Source: Cardiocondyla obscurior
Lineage: Eukaryota; Arthropoda; Insecta; Hymenoptera; Formicidae
Length of the DNA stretch: 64,000 nucleotides
Assembly: GCF_019399895.1 (NCBI RefSeq)
Contig: NC_091871.1
Coordinates: 1,393,001 to 1,457,000, forward strand
Direction of reading: 5' to 3'
A program made the translations under genes and the position numbers. The notes below the pieces were generated by a model. It saw only the letters and a program-made list of their open reading frames with translations, did not search any database and was not told the DNA's origin. Positions 10,477-21,339 of this stretch are shown here, in pieces. Position 1 is the first letter of the stretch; every line of letters begins with the position of its first letter.

Positions 10477-13400
10477 ATGGCCGATAACAACCTGGCGAAG
10501 GTTTTCGCGGCTGAGGACTTTAACCCGGAGAAATGTAAGTTCTCGGACGCGCGTAATGCGCCGAAAGGCGCAAAATTCGACAATTAATAAGTCACTTTGT
10601 CACGGTACTTACCGCATTTTATTTTGAATGATGTAACACTTGTCGTAAAATATTCAGGATCTGCGTTGCATTTCCTTAATACGATGCAATCACACGCAGT
10701 CACTTTATAATATAACAATGAGTTATATTTGTATAATATTTTTTTTTATTCTATTTGTAGTCGTGAAGGAGTTGAGTGCACAATGCGTTGGCGCAGATGA
10801 ACTTAGGCAGCAGCGCGCTAAAATTCAGGAACTGGCGAACAATACATCGGCGCAACTGAAACGAAATGTCTACCAAAACTATATGCAATTTATCGAAACC
10901 GCCAAAGAGATTTCGCATCTGGAGAGCGAGATGTATCAGCTGTCTCAACTCCTGAGCGAGCAGCGGACCTTGTTGAGCACACTGGGCTCGACTAGAACTA
11001 CAGGTGTTGTTTTCGAGGACTTGCCCGAGTCTCAACACGAGAATTCGACGGACACTGTATCCAAGGAAGAAGAGCAAAAGCAGAAACTTATTCAGTTGAT
11101 AGAAAATGTGGAAGGCGCTCTGGTTGGCATTTGATAATAAATTAATAATAATATTGTTGCGCCCGCGCCCGTTCAAATTTTATAGGACTTCCACTGCCGC
11201 ACTTTTACGATCTTTCACTCGCACGTAGAAACCTTTTTTAAAAAAACAAGAATTTTATTAACGAGCTCGGATACAAATGTACACTGAGAGACAGATATGG
11301 CATTTGCTGAGGCGACTTAACGTATGACGCTATCGTGATGTGCGTCGATCCTCACGCGAAACCCATAATTAACATACCGCGAAGTGCCGGTCGCTAAGAA
11401 CCACCGAAAAATTGAGGGAGATAACAGTCTCACTATTTCTTCCTCCGTTTTTTCGATCACCACCCTTTCGGCGCGGCCCGAATGCCGTACATCGCGAGCG
11501 TAACAATATTTTAGAAATATTAATAAAATATTTGTGTGCTTTATTTTTTGTCTTTTTTTTTTTTTATATAGAGTTTAGCTGAGACTCCAGGACGAGTGTG
11601 CTTACACGAAGGTTCTCTGCTTGAATTAGATCCGATTGAGGGTACACCATTAAAAAGAGTTCACGCATACTTGTTTAATGATGTCTTAATGATTGCATCC
11701 TGGCTAGCAAATGGCGGTAGACGTGGCCCGCCTAGATATAAAATGCAAGCAGTTTATAATTTGGAAAGTCTGGCAATCGTTAATGTGAGAGATCACGGCA
11801 GCGTAAAACTGTCGTTTAAGTTATTGGCGTTTTCAGATACGAGAGTGTTCCAGTGTCCTACGGCGACAAGTAAAGTTAGTGCCCTTGAAAACAATAAACT
11901 TAAATAATGGAGGAGATTATTTGAAACTATTTATCTTGCAGAAAGAGTGGCTAGATAAATGTGAACAAGTGAAAAGAGCAAAGTTGGCAGAGGAGAATTT
12001 AACCGACACACCAGATAACGATAAGCATCCGAAAGAAGACAAAGCGGCGCCGTCTCGCTCAATGTCTTTGGAATCGAATACATTAGGTAACATAAAATCC
12101 TGCATTTTATTGAAATTTTCTGTTTAAATATATACGTTCTATTATTTTTTTTTTTGCATAAATTTTCTTAAATTTTTATTTGTCTAGCACTTTTAAGATT
12201 GTTTAAATCGTTTTATTAGGAATGGACGATGACGACGATTCGGAATATTACGAACCGCCTCCAGAATGGGTGCTGGAAGTAGCCGAAGATTTAGATTCTT
12301 GCATAGCGCAACGTCATTTCGAAGAAGCATACAGTTTATTAGAAAAGGCGAAAGTTTATTTAAAAGACGCTCAGTCAACGCCATTACTGACGGAGATTCA
12401 GACGAAAGTAAATGAAAGAGGTCGTTCATTGGTGAACGTTCTTACTAAGGAACTGGAATTGAGCGCGGAAGCAAAGTCGTTGCAAGGCGGTGGATTAAGA
12501 AGCGCACGACGCGTAGTCAAACTTTTAATACAGCTTAATAGAAGCGCACAAGCGTGCCACTTGTATCTACGATTGTGCAGTGCGGTTTTAAATGCGCGAT
12601 TAAAGAGGATCAAGCAGGATGGTACGATAGTGTCTTATGTGAAGCAGCTCAGCGCGATTGCCTTTAGTAATATAGTGGAGATAGCGAGAGAATTTCTGAA
12701 AACCTTTCCCAAATCCACAAACTGCACTTCCGGTAATTTAACATCGATAAACGTTTTCGATAATTGCTCGATCAATTCATTAATTTTATTTGTATATTGC
12801 TATTTAAGGCCTAGTTGTGTGGTGTAGTCAGGAAGTGAAGCACTTAACGTCGCATTTAGCTCAGCAGCTGTTCGTGCCACAGGTTACGCTAAGCATGCTC
12901 GTAGAATGCATCGTCGCTGTTCGAAGTCACTGCGATCAGGTATATATACGTTCTAATATTAACAATAATGTTGCATCTTTAAATACATTGTAAACTTTTA
13001 ATTTCTAGTTGACTCAGCTCGGAATGGATTTTCGTTATCAATTAGATGGACAACTTAGATCTCCGTTAGCCAAAGCTATACAGGACGCGGGAGAAAACTG
13101 TATGGATACAGCGAAACGTTATGTAGCAGAGGATACTTGGCGGCCGACTAATTTAGAAACTAGTCAGAATCTCCAAAAGCTGTTAACCGAGCTTGAAGAT
13201 CTTGGTATCGGTATACCGTCATTTCAGACAAACGATTGTTGGATACCATTGACGTCCAATATTTTAACTTTCTCTAAGTTCTATGTCAGTTTGTTAGAAG
13301 ATTGCCTTAGCGTAGTCACACCTGAGCTTATATCTACGATAGACGGTGTGCTTGTTTCCGTGATGCGGGTCGAAGTTCAACATTTGATTGTCTCGCTTAC

Positions 13401-13710
13401 AGATCCAAAATTAAAACAAGAGGTAAGTGAGCATCACTGTTTTCTCACATTACTATATATCGAAAAATAAAGTTTAATTTTACGATATTTTTTTTTTTTT
13501 TAGCGAAAGTTAGTACAAAATAATGCAGCTTACGTGCGAGATATTGTTATCGTCCGTGGCCTGGAACTGTATAAATCTGCAACAAATCTAAAGTTTACAA
13601 AGCTGCTCGCTCTCAAAGAACAAATAGTTTTCGAATCCCCGTCTCCTACAAAGCCAAGACCGGCTCCGAGAACTTCAGTTCCTAAATACTCCACCACAGA
13701 ATACCTTTAA
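10477..13710 (+). CDS. EXOC8: Exocyst complex component 8 (Exo84)
   Basis: Subunit of the octameric exocyst that tethers post-Golgi vesicles to the plasma membrane. Exons 10477-10534, 10761-11122, 11572-11874, 11942-12086, 12220-12732, 12809-12939, 13009-13422 and 13504-13710 join in frame to 710 aa. Residues 20-140 are a coiled-coil Vps51/Exo84-type N-terminus (FVKELSAQCVGADELRQQ). A PH domain (about 141-265, ETPGRVCLHEGSLLELD through REWL-like KEWLDKCEQ) is followed by an acidic linker (MDDDDDSEYYEPPPEWVLEV) and the helical Exo84 C-terminal bundle. The donor of intron 2 is weak (CTG|GTTGGC), and that intron holds a small transposon-like insertion (11155-11505). The gene is tail-to-tail with SPAG7. 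Confidence 0.95.
11155..11505. mobile_element. Non-autonomous DNA transposon-like insertion in an EXOC8 intron
   Basis: About 351 bp bounded by inverted ends TGTTGCGCCCGCG and, as reverse complement, TGTTACGCTCGCG. ATAT sits on both sides as a possible 4-bp target duplication. GC-rich compared with the flanking intron. No transposase ORF; superfamily unassigned. Confidence 0.6.
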
Positions 13711-14152
13711 ATTGGAAATAAAGAGACAGAGTCCCTTAATGTTATAGAAAACAAAAGAAAAATATCACAGGAACAAATGCTCATGCATATATGTGCATAT
13801 GTATGTATATTATATATATACACGAGATGATGTATTATATTGTACATAGAAGATCCAATTTTCTTTGGTAATACAAGTATCATAGAAAGACGAAATAGAA
13901 GTGATCCGTCACTTCTAACAAGTAAATATTAATCGTAACGCCATCATAAAACCATTATAGTACCTTTCAAAAAATACTTAGCGGACAAGGGAAATCGGAT
14001 AAAACACATTATGAAATAATTTCCCTAATGGTACATATAATGCAGTAACTTGTAACAACGTTGTAAAATATCTAATATGTTGAATTATTTACACGTTTAA
14101 TTAGATACATATGTATAATTTATGTATGCCTATAATTATTTAAATAATAGCA
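13711..14152. other. Convergent 3' UTRs of EXOC8 and SPAG7
   Basis: AT-rich sequence between two convergent stop codons, holding both 3' UTRs. No other gene seen. Confidence 0.6.
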
Positions 14153-15526
14153 CTATTTTGTACTGTTGTCGCTGCAATTACTGGTGTCATTATTAATTTC
14201 CATCCTCCTCTTTTTGGCGCGAATATCGGCTAGAGTTTGTTCTATACTTCTTTGATCTTTTTTATTTTCACTAGGAACTGCAAGAATTTAATATTCAGAT
14301 ATATACACTTAATATATATGAAATAAGGTATTTGTTTCGTCATTAGTTTATTAATTTTTACTGTCAACATAAATAATACTCATTTCTCATAAAACTTTAT
14401 AAAAATTATGTATATTTAATTTATAATTTATGATCTTATATTTAATAAATATTAATTGTTTACTTCAAAGTTACAACAATTAATAACTTATGTTTGCAGT
14501 AAAAATTAAAAATAACTTGTTAACTATATTTATATCTGAGGTGCGTTCCGATTCAACGTCTTTTCGTCCAAGGTATCATTCTATCCTTGTTGTTTGTTAA
14601 ATGTTAGACAAGGATAGAATGATACCTTGGACGAAAAGATGTTGAATCGGAATGTACCTCTGTATTTGTACTTACCACATCCATAACTACTATTAGCTTC
14701 TGTTTTCTTAGCTGCTTCTAAAGCAGCTTCTTTTCCAATCAAATGTTGATATTTGTCTTTGTAAAAACTGTTAGGTACAAAATTCTCTTTTCGTTTTCTA
14801 GAATTTGCATATTCCTTTTCCTCTTTGGCTTTCCTTTCTCTTTCTTCTTTCAGTCTTTTTGCAACTTCTTCATTCCATTCCTCACCCTTGCGCAGTGTAC
14901 TCAACTGATCCTCTGAAGGTGCATGCTCCCTCTTGAAGATCATTATGTATCGATCAACACCTTCTTCACCAAAGGAATAGGCCAGGACACTAGCCACTTC
15001 TGCTATATCATGACTGAAACCCAAAACAGAGGTCATTAGATTGCACATATATTTTGTAAGTTTTATATCTTTTAAATAATATATATATATATATATATAC
15101 ATGATACTTCTGTGTATTTGATCCATGGCAGGAAATTTATATTCCTTTATGTTATCATCTTGTAGGAATTTGTTTATCTTCTCTTCAGCCTGCACACAAA
15201 CAAAGGTGATACATTAGACAAGCTGATTAGATAGAAGAATAAAAAGATACATGTGTAAGTTGGATTTACCTTTTGTCGAAAGATCTTTAGCTTTTCTGCC
15301 TCGACTTTTTGACGTTTCTGAATTTCCTCCTGCTGTTCTGCGTAATAAAAAAAAATTAATATTATTATGTAAATACCAACACTCTCATTCACGTTTTCTT
15401 TTTTTTTTGTATTTGTTTCAAAACATTTTTAGGTTGAAACAACGAACTTTTTATGAATGCCTTCTGCTTCTCATTCACGGACGGTGGCTTATCCATGGAT
15501 TTCAGGATGGACCCCAATAAATCCAT
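14153..15526 (-). CDS. SPAG7: Sperm-associated antigen 7 homolog, R3H-domain protein
   Basis: Conserved nuclear R3H (single-stranded nucleic-acid-binding) protein of poorly known function. Minus-strand exons 15526-15448, 15337-15270, 15189-15101, 15013-14676 and 14277-14153 join in frame to 232 aa (human SPAG7 is 227). It starts MDLLGSILKSMDKPPS, as in the vertebrate protein. The R3H region spans about 50-120 (HDIAEVASVLAYSFGEEGVD, then RYIMIFKREHAPSEDQL). The tail has the family's YKDKYQHLIGKEAALEAA, then RSIEQTLADIRAKKRR. The second exon-intron border in the R3H domain sits at a (TA)n tract. The last intron carries an inverted-repeat element (14538-14660). Head-to-head with eRF3. Confidence 0.94.
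14538..14660. mobile_element. Palindromic MITE in a SPAG7 intron
   Basis: The 123-bp segment has about 52-bp arms: the left begins GAGGTGCGTTCCGATTCAAC, the reverse complement of the right begins GAGGTACATTCCGATTCAAC, and both continue through TCCAAGGTATCATTCTATCC. The loop is only about 18 nt. It is a near-perfect foldback with no coding potential. Confidence 0.85.
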
Positions 15527-16461
15527 GTTCTCGACGGTGGAAATATCGGATCAGTTACGACGACAAAAGAAAATCACGAGAAATCAAAACAATCGGCCGA
15601 GACGCTAAACGAGTGAATGCAGCCTGCGGAAACTACAAGTGTGTGTGTGAGTTTCTCTCGCGATGTGTTACGTTTTCTGCACTCGAAACAGAACGGGTGC
15701 ATAATCATGGTCGTGAAAGGACTAATGAGAGCATAAAAAATTTAAATAGCTACGAGAAAAATACTTAGAACACGTGCGTGACAACATTTGTCGAAGGTCA
15801 AACCACGTGCTAGGAATTTGGGATTGTGGATTAATTAAAATGTGAGTAATTGGAAAGAAGCAAATTAAAATTATATATTTGTTAGGCGAGTCCGAAAATA
15901 ATGTGATACGTACTTTAAGCTCTTTGCAGCCTCCGATTGGTTTGCGCCCCTGGCATGAACTAGTGCTGAAGGTGACTTTAACGCGAGCCTGTGTGCGCCG
16001 CCGCCATTAGCGCTGCGGTACTTTGACTCCCGCACTTCCGGTCACAGTGCAGCGGTCGCAGCACCACCACCCGCTCCAGAACGGCAGCAGGAGCAGCAGC
16101 ATCGAAGCAGACCACGGGGGACGCACGCACGCACGCACGCGGGGTAGCGATCGTACGCGCGTGTTACGCGACGTGTGTGTGTGTTACGCGACGAGTGTGC
16201 TGGAAAATTAACTATTTTTTTAAGACCCGTCCCGCGCCCGGTAACCTCCGGTGGCACATCGGTTCTTAGCTTGGAACGCGCAGTGGCACGTTGCAGCGTG
16301 TGCGACTCCTCGTGCGCCCAATCTCCCTCCCGCTATCTCGTTTCCTCTTGTTCTCTTTCTCTCTCGCTCTTTCCCTCGCGCCCACCTCCACCGCGCGAGA
16401 AATCGTATTATCCGTTTAGCCTAGCGGGCCGGCTGTGTGTGCGCCGAAACAACTGATTAAT
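15527..16461. promoter_or_regulatory. Divergent upstream region of SPAG7 and eRF3
   Basis: The 935 bp lie between opposite start codons. The right half (about 15950-16461) is GC- and CpG-rich with CGCA and GTGT simple repeats (ACGC repeats near 16121-16141) and CT-rich tracts, typical of a long 5' leader of a housekeeping gene. No TATA box seen. Short ORFs here are not convincing. Confidence 0.5.
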
Positions 16462-19400
16462 ATGGCGAACAGCATAGCACCAGACTCGTGGGAGCAGCAG
16501 GCGGACACCAACGGCGACATCGTCGGCCCGCCCACGTCGCAGGACAAGTCCATCGAGAGCAAGTTCTCTACTCTGAATGTCAACGCCGCGGAATTCGTGC
16601 CTTCCTTCTGCATCAGCTCGTCGCCGCAGAGCAACGTCGCTGCGACGACCGCGACGGCGGCCACCGACGGCAGCCCGTGCAATGCCGCCGCCGCCGTTAT
16701 GAACACCGCAACCACCACCTCCGTGCCCGTCGAGATACACGGTAAGTTCAACCCAGCTGATCACCTGAACCCGTTTCCCCCCGCGAGCGGAGCGCCGCGC
16801 ACACCGCCGTGTTGTGGTACAACGCACGCGGCCCTTCGCCACGACTAACCCCTTCGGCCGTCACGTCGTTCTTTCCCTTTGAAACCTTTGTCCACCGCGG
16901 GACGGCGAGACACGTAGCGACGGACCCCTCGCGTCCCTCGCGGAGTTCATCCTCTCGCCGTGTTCCAGACGTCGCGTTCTTAGATACCATATGGTTTCAT
17001 TTATATATAAAGATATCCTCGGTTCTGAGACCGAGCTGGACTAAAAACTATTTCCCAGCGCCGTGATTATCTGCCTAGTGTATTAATTGATCGTTATACG
17101 ATTATTAAAATCATATCTAAGAGCCTGAGATTAAAATTGTAAAATGAGAGAGTGAGGTAAATCGTCGTAGATCTTATCACTCTGTTTGGTGTTTCGCGAC
17201 TTTGGTTTTTTAATAGTGCCTCGCTGATTTGTATCGGAGAAACATTAGACACACTTTAATCGGATTCGGAATCGTAATCGGTAATGTTGTAGGCTTCGAC
17301 GAGCTTAATTCAAATTTTGCTACTCGTCTGCGTTTGCTCTGGTTATTTTTATAATAATGACTAAAATATCGAGTGCAATATATTTTTTATAATTTTTCTA
17401 AAAAAATGTAACTGTTACCACTTTATGCGTGAAACTATCATAAATATTGATACATGTACACATCATTATCTAATCAAATTCCTTTTCCTATCTGTATTGA
17501 AAAATTTATATTTCTTTGTATTATTTTAAACATATTACTGAGCACATGTCTAAAAGCTATGTTTTTTATAGAAAATTCTACTCCCATTCTGGCAGACCCA
17601 ATCGGCAGTCGAGTTGAGGAACCTCCTGCTGGAGGAGGGGCTCCACCGCCGAACGTTAATGACCAACTAAATACCAGTCCAGAACATCAACCTGCAGATT
17701 CTTGGGAAGAAGCAGCAGTTGATGGAGATCCTCTACTTACTCCAGAAAACGAAGAGGTAAATATAAATTTACTTAAAAACGTTAACTTATTTTTTCTATA
17801 TTGCATATTTTTATTATATAATCTTAAACGATATTTTTTACGATATTTTGTTTAGTATTTGTTTTATCATTATGCTGATGTTATTTCTAGGCTGATAATG
17901 ATGAAGATGAAGAAATGGTTGTTAAAGTACCCAAAAAGAAACCCGTCAAAGTAGCAGAGGACACTAAAAGCAAAAAGGAACATGTTAATGTTGTTTTTAT
18001 AGGGCATGTGGGTAAGTAGTAGTTTGAAACAGATAGATATATAAATATATATGTATATAAAATATAAATGTGTTAAAATACCAATTTGTAAAGAAATTAA
18101 AACATTAATAATTTTAATTTCTTAATTATTAAAGGATATATTTAATATTTAATTTTGCAGACGCTGGAAAATCGACTATCGGAGGCCAGATTATGGCACT
18201 TACGGGAATGGTTGACAAACGTACCTTAGAGAAATACGAACGGGAAGCGAAAGAAAGAAGTCGAGAAACATGGTACTTAAGTTGGGCGCTGGACACAAAT
18301 CAAGAAGAAAGAGAAAAAGGGAAGACTGTTGAAGTAGGGAGAGCCTACTTCGAAACAGAACGAAAGCACTTTACAATATTAGACGCACCCGGCCATAAAA
18401 GCTTTGTACCGAATATGATTGGCGGTGCGGCGCAAGCCGATTTAGCGGTACTTGTTATTTCCGCGAGGAAAGGTGAATTTGAAACGGGCTTTGACAGAGG
18501 GGGTCAAACGAGAGAGCATGCTATGTTGGCTAAAACCGCGGGCGTCAAGCATTTGGTTGTATTAGTGAATAAGATGGATGATCCTACTGTGGAGTGGGAT
18601 GAAGGCCGATACAATGAATGCAGGTATGCAATAAGCGCGTAAGATTTTGCGATAAAAAAAAAATATATAGATATATAAATATAGAATATTAAGGATATTT
18701 TAAAAAATCATAAAATTTATTTTTGTTTGTAGTATATTTAACTTACTCGTAGTTTGTCGATGATAATGCTGCGTCTTTATAGATTTACATGAATAGAATA
18801 CCGCGTGTATCTTTCAGGGATAAGATACTGCCATATCTTCGTAAATTAGGATTCAATCCTGCGAAAGACCTTACGTTCATGCCAGTTTCTGGTCAACTTG
18901 GTATCGGGTTAAAGGATCCAATACCCGAACACCTCTGTAATTGGTATAGCGGCCCACCATTCATACCTTTTATCGATTCGCTCCCTTCGCTTAATCGTAA
19001 AAGCAATGGACCTTTTATTATGCCAATCGTTGACAAGTACAAGGACATGGGGACAGTGGTTATGGGAAAAGTTGAAGCAGGAGAAGCCAAAAAAGGACAG
19101 TCATTGCTCGTTATGCCAAATAGGGTACGTATATATTTTTTTAGTTTAGAAATTAATTAGCATTAGATTTAAAGATGTTTTCTAATATAACGTAATCTAA
19201 TCTAACAAATGTGTATGTTTACAAAAATAATATACGAAATTGAATGCACAGACGGCAGTAACAGTGGACCAGCTGTGGTCGGATGATGAAGAAGTGACGT
19301 CTGTTGGTCCAGGGGAAAATGTCAAAATCAAGCTAAAAGGCATCGAAGAGGAAGATGTCAGTCCTGGATTTGTTTTATGTGACAGTAACAATCCTATTAA

Positions 19401-19844
19401 GACCGGTAAGGTCTTCGACGCCCAAGTGGTAATTCTGGAACACAAAAGTATAATTTGCGCGGGATACAGTGCAGTGATGCACATTCATTGCGCCGCGGAG
19501 GAAGTCACGGTGAAAGCACTCATCTGCCTCGTAGACAAAAAAACGGGCGATAAAAGTAAGACGAGGCCAAGGTTTGTTAAACAGGATCAGGTTGCTATAA
19601 TGAGAATCGAATGCGCGGGCGTTATATGTCTCGAAAGATTCAAATTATTCCAACAAATGGGCCGCTTTACTCTTAGGGATGAAAGTAAGTACACCGCATT
19701 TTGTTTCTTCCACCGCGACCGTTTTTTGTCTCGTTCATTAATGATTATTTAATTTATGATAATTAACGATAATTTTTAATGCATGTACTTGTGATTTCAG
19801 ATAAAACTATCGCAATTGGCAAGGTGCTGAAAGTCGTCGAGTAA
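16462..19844 (+). CDS. GSPT1: Eukaryotic peptide chain release factor GTP-binding subunit (eRF3)
   Basis: Translational GTPase that works with eRF1 in stop-codon recognition and links termination to poly(A)-binding protein. Exons 16462-16741, 17596-17756, 17891-18011, 18161-18623, 18818-19124, 19252-19684 and 19801-19844 join in frame to 602 aa. A PAM2 motif (STLNVNAAEFVPSF, residues 36-49) would bind the PABP MLLE domain. The N-terminal region is acidic and low complexity. GTPase motifs: G1 GHVDAGKST (185-193, split by an intron), G3 DAPGHKSF, G4 NKMD, and the G5 region MPVSG. EF-Tu domains 2 and 3 follow (IVDKYKDMGTVV, then KTRPRFVKQDQV and MGRFTLRDENKTIAIGKVLK). It ends KVVE. Intron 1 is the longest (854 bp). 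Confidence 0.97.
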
Positions 19845-21339
19845 AAAGAAAAAGAACTTGCTTAAGTGTTACGACAGATTAATAATAAAAAAAAAATTGA
19901 TCATTATTTCGATGTGACAAATATGTGACGATGCAAGGCGAGCACACGAGATTTTAAGCAGATGAGCGGGCATGATGAAATTCTGGTGAATTAGTAATAA
20001 TGTAACATATAACACAACTCTCACACCTATGTACCGCAGAGCTATACAAACAATACGTGCGTCCACGTGCTACCGACGCAACGGGTAACTGGGGCGGGGG
20101 AGGGGGGAACAGAGCGGGGAAAAAGGAAAAAAAAATATTTATAGCCTGATACAAGAGCAAATAGATTCGACTATATAGTTAAGGAGACATACACAATCGA
20201 AAAAAAAACTCAAGAGCGTGTGTTCCTTTTATTAGATAAGCTGAATGATGGCACTTGCATTGGAAATAATTATAAACGGATGATGATCAAATAATTAACC
20301 GTGTCTCCTTGATAATAAAACAAGAAAAAAACACGATATTTTTATTCTTCTGAGGTGCGACACATGGAAGTGGAGTAAGTGATCGATATCGATTGTGGAA
20401 TTAACATTAAGGAAATATATGATTAATAATTATAATTATTATTGAATAATTATTATTAAAGTGGTGGTAAGAGTTGGAAAAGAAATTTATTGAATAAATC
20501 AACAAAATAGTGTTACACAACAATTTATAATTATAAAATTAATATTACAATTATTATTATACTGTTTCTTATTATATTGTCATTAAAAACAAATTTGCAA
20601 AAAAGTGTGCCCTGATAATTTTAATAGGAACGCGTGGATGTACTTACACTGAAAGGCAGATATGGGCATCGGCCGTCGTCGTTCGCCGCACCAAATTCCA
20701 TATCTTCCTTTCAGGGTACCATACATTGGAAAGCAGGTATGGTGTTCGCTGCAACGAAGGCGGCTTACGATAGAACGCGATGATTTCCTACGTAACATAT
20801 TCGTGCCAGATGCAAGTGAGATAAATCAAGTGACAGCATAGTGTTTGTAAAGTATTTAAGTTTAAGAAATGCGCCCCGCGCCCTGTGAGTGCTTATATTT
20901 ATAATATTTTTTTACTTTAGCAACTAATTACCGTTTTGAACTAGCAAGGAGTTTGCCAAGCTTATTCGCGCGGTACAAACTGATCAAAGTGGATGAAAGA
21001 AAATATGCGAATCTAACGTTTATAATTATTTTTTCTCGCTTTGAATGCATATTCCGCGCGCGGACCTGTATTTTTTTCTTGCTAATTTTTTTTCTTTTTT
21101 TGTGTTTTTTCAAATGCAGAAAGTACGCGGGTGAAAGCAGAGGAGACCGGGAGTCGGTAAACATGTCTGGCGCGCGTGGAAGTTGGTCAACCTGCAACCG
21201 GAGGCGACGAGGACGCCACGGTCAATTCGCGCCGCTCCGCGTCCCGGAAAGTTGTGCGTCGGTTCTCCTCTTCTGTTTCTTTTTGCATTTTCCCAAAGTT
21301 CCTGTCGCGCGCGGTGAAATTCTTCGTGCGAAGATGCGG
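19845..21339. other. Convergent spacer between eRF3 and ACSS3
   Basis: Contains the eRF3 3' UTR (AT-rich, to about 20580) and the ACSS3 3' UTR. A hairpin sits at 20649-20714. The 21100-21340 stretch is GC-richer, but its ORFs on both strands show no recognisable domain. No gene called. Confidence 0.5.
20649..20714. repeat. Inverted repeat able to form a hairpin
   Basis: CTGAAAGGCAGATATGG (20649-20665) pairs with CCATATCTTCCTTTCAG (20698-20714), 16 of 17 matched, over a 32-nt loop. A related direct copy TTGGAAAGCAGGTATGG follows near 20726. The size is compatible with a small-RNA precursor, but no known microRNA was recognised. Confidence 0.6.

Noticed and set aside
16408..16842. Long antisense and alternate-frame ORFs over eRF3 exon 1
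   Set aside because: They are shadows of the GC-rich eRF3 N-terminal exon, whose own frame has a clear PAM2 motif and continues by splicing.
20583..20798. 71-codon minus-strand ORF containing LKGRYG
   Set aside because: Its sequence is explained by the inverted repeat at 20649-20714; no conserved domain.
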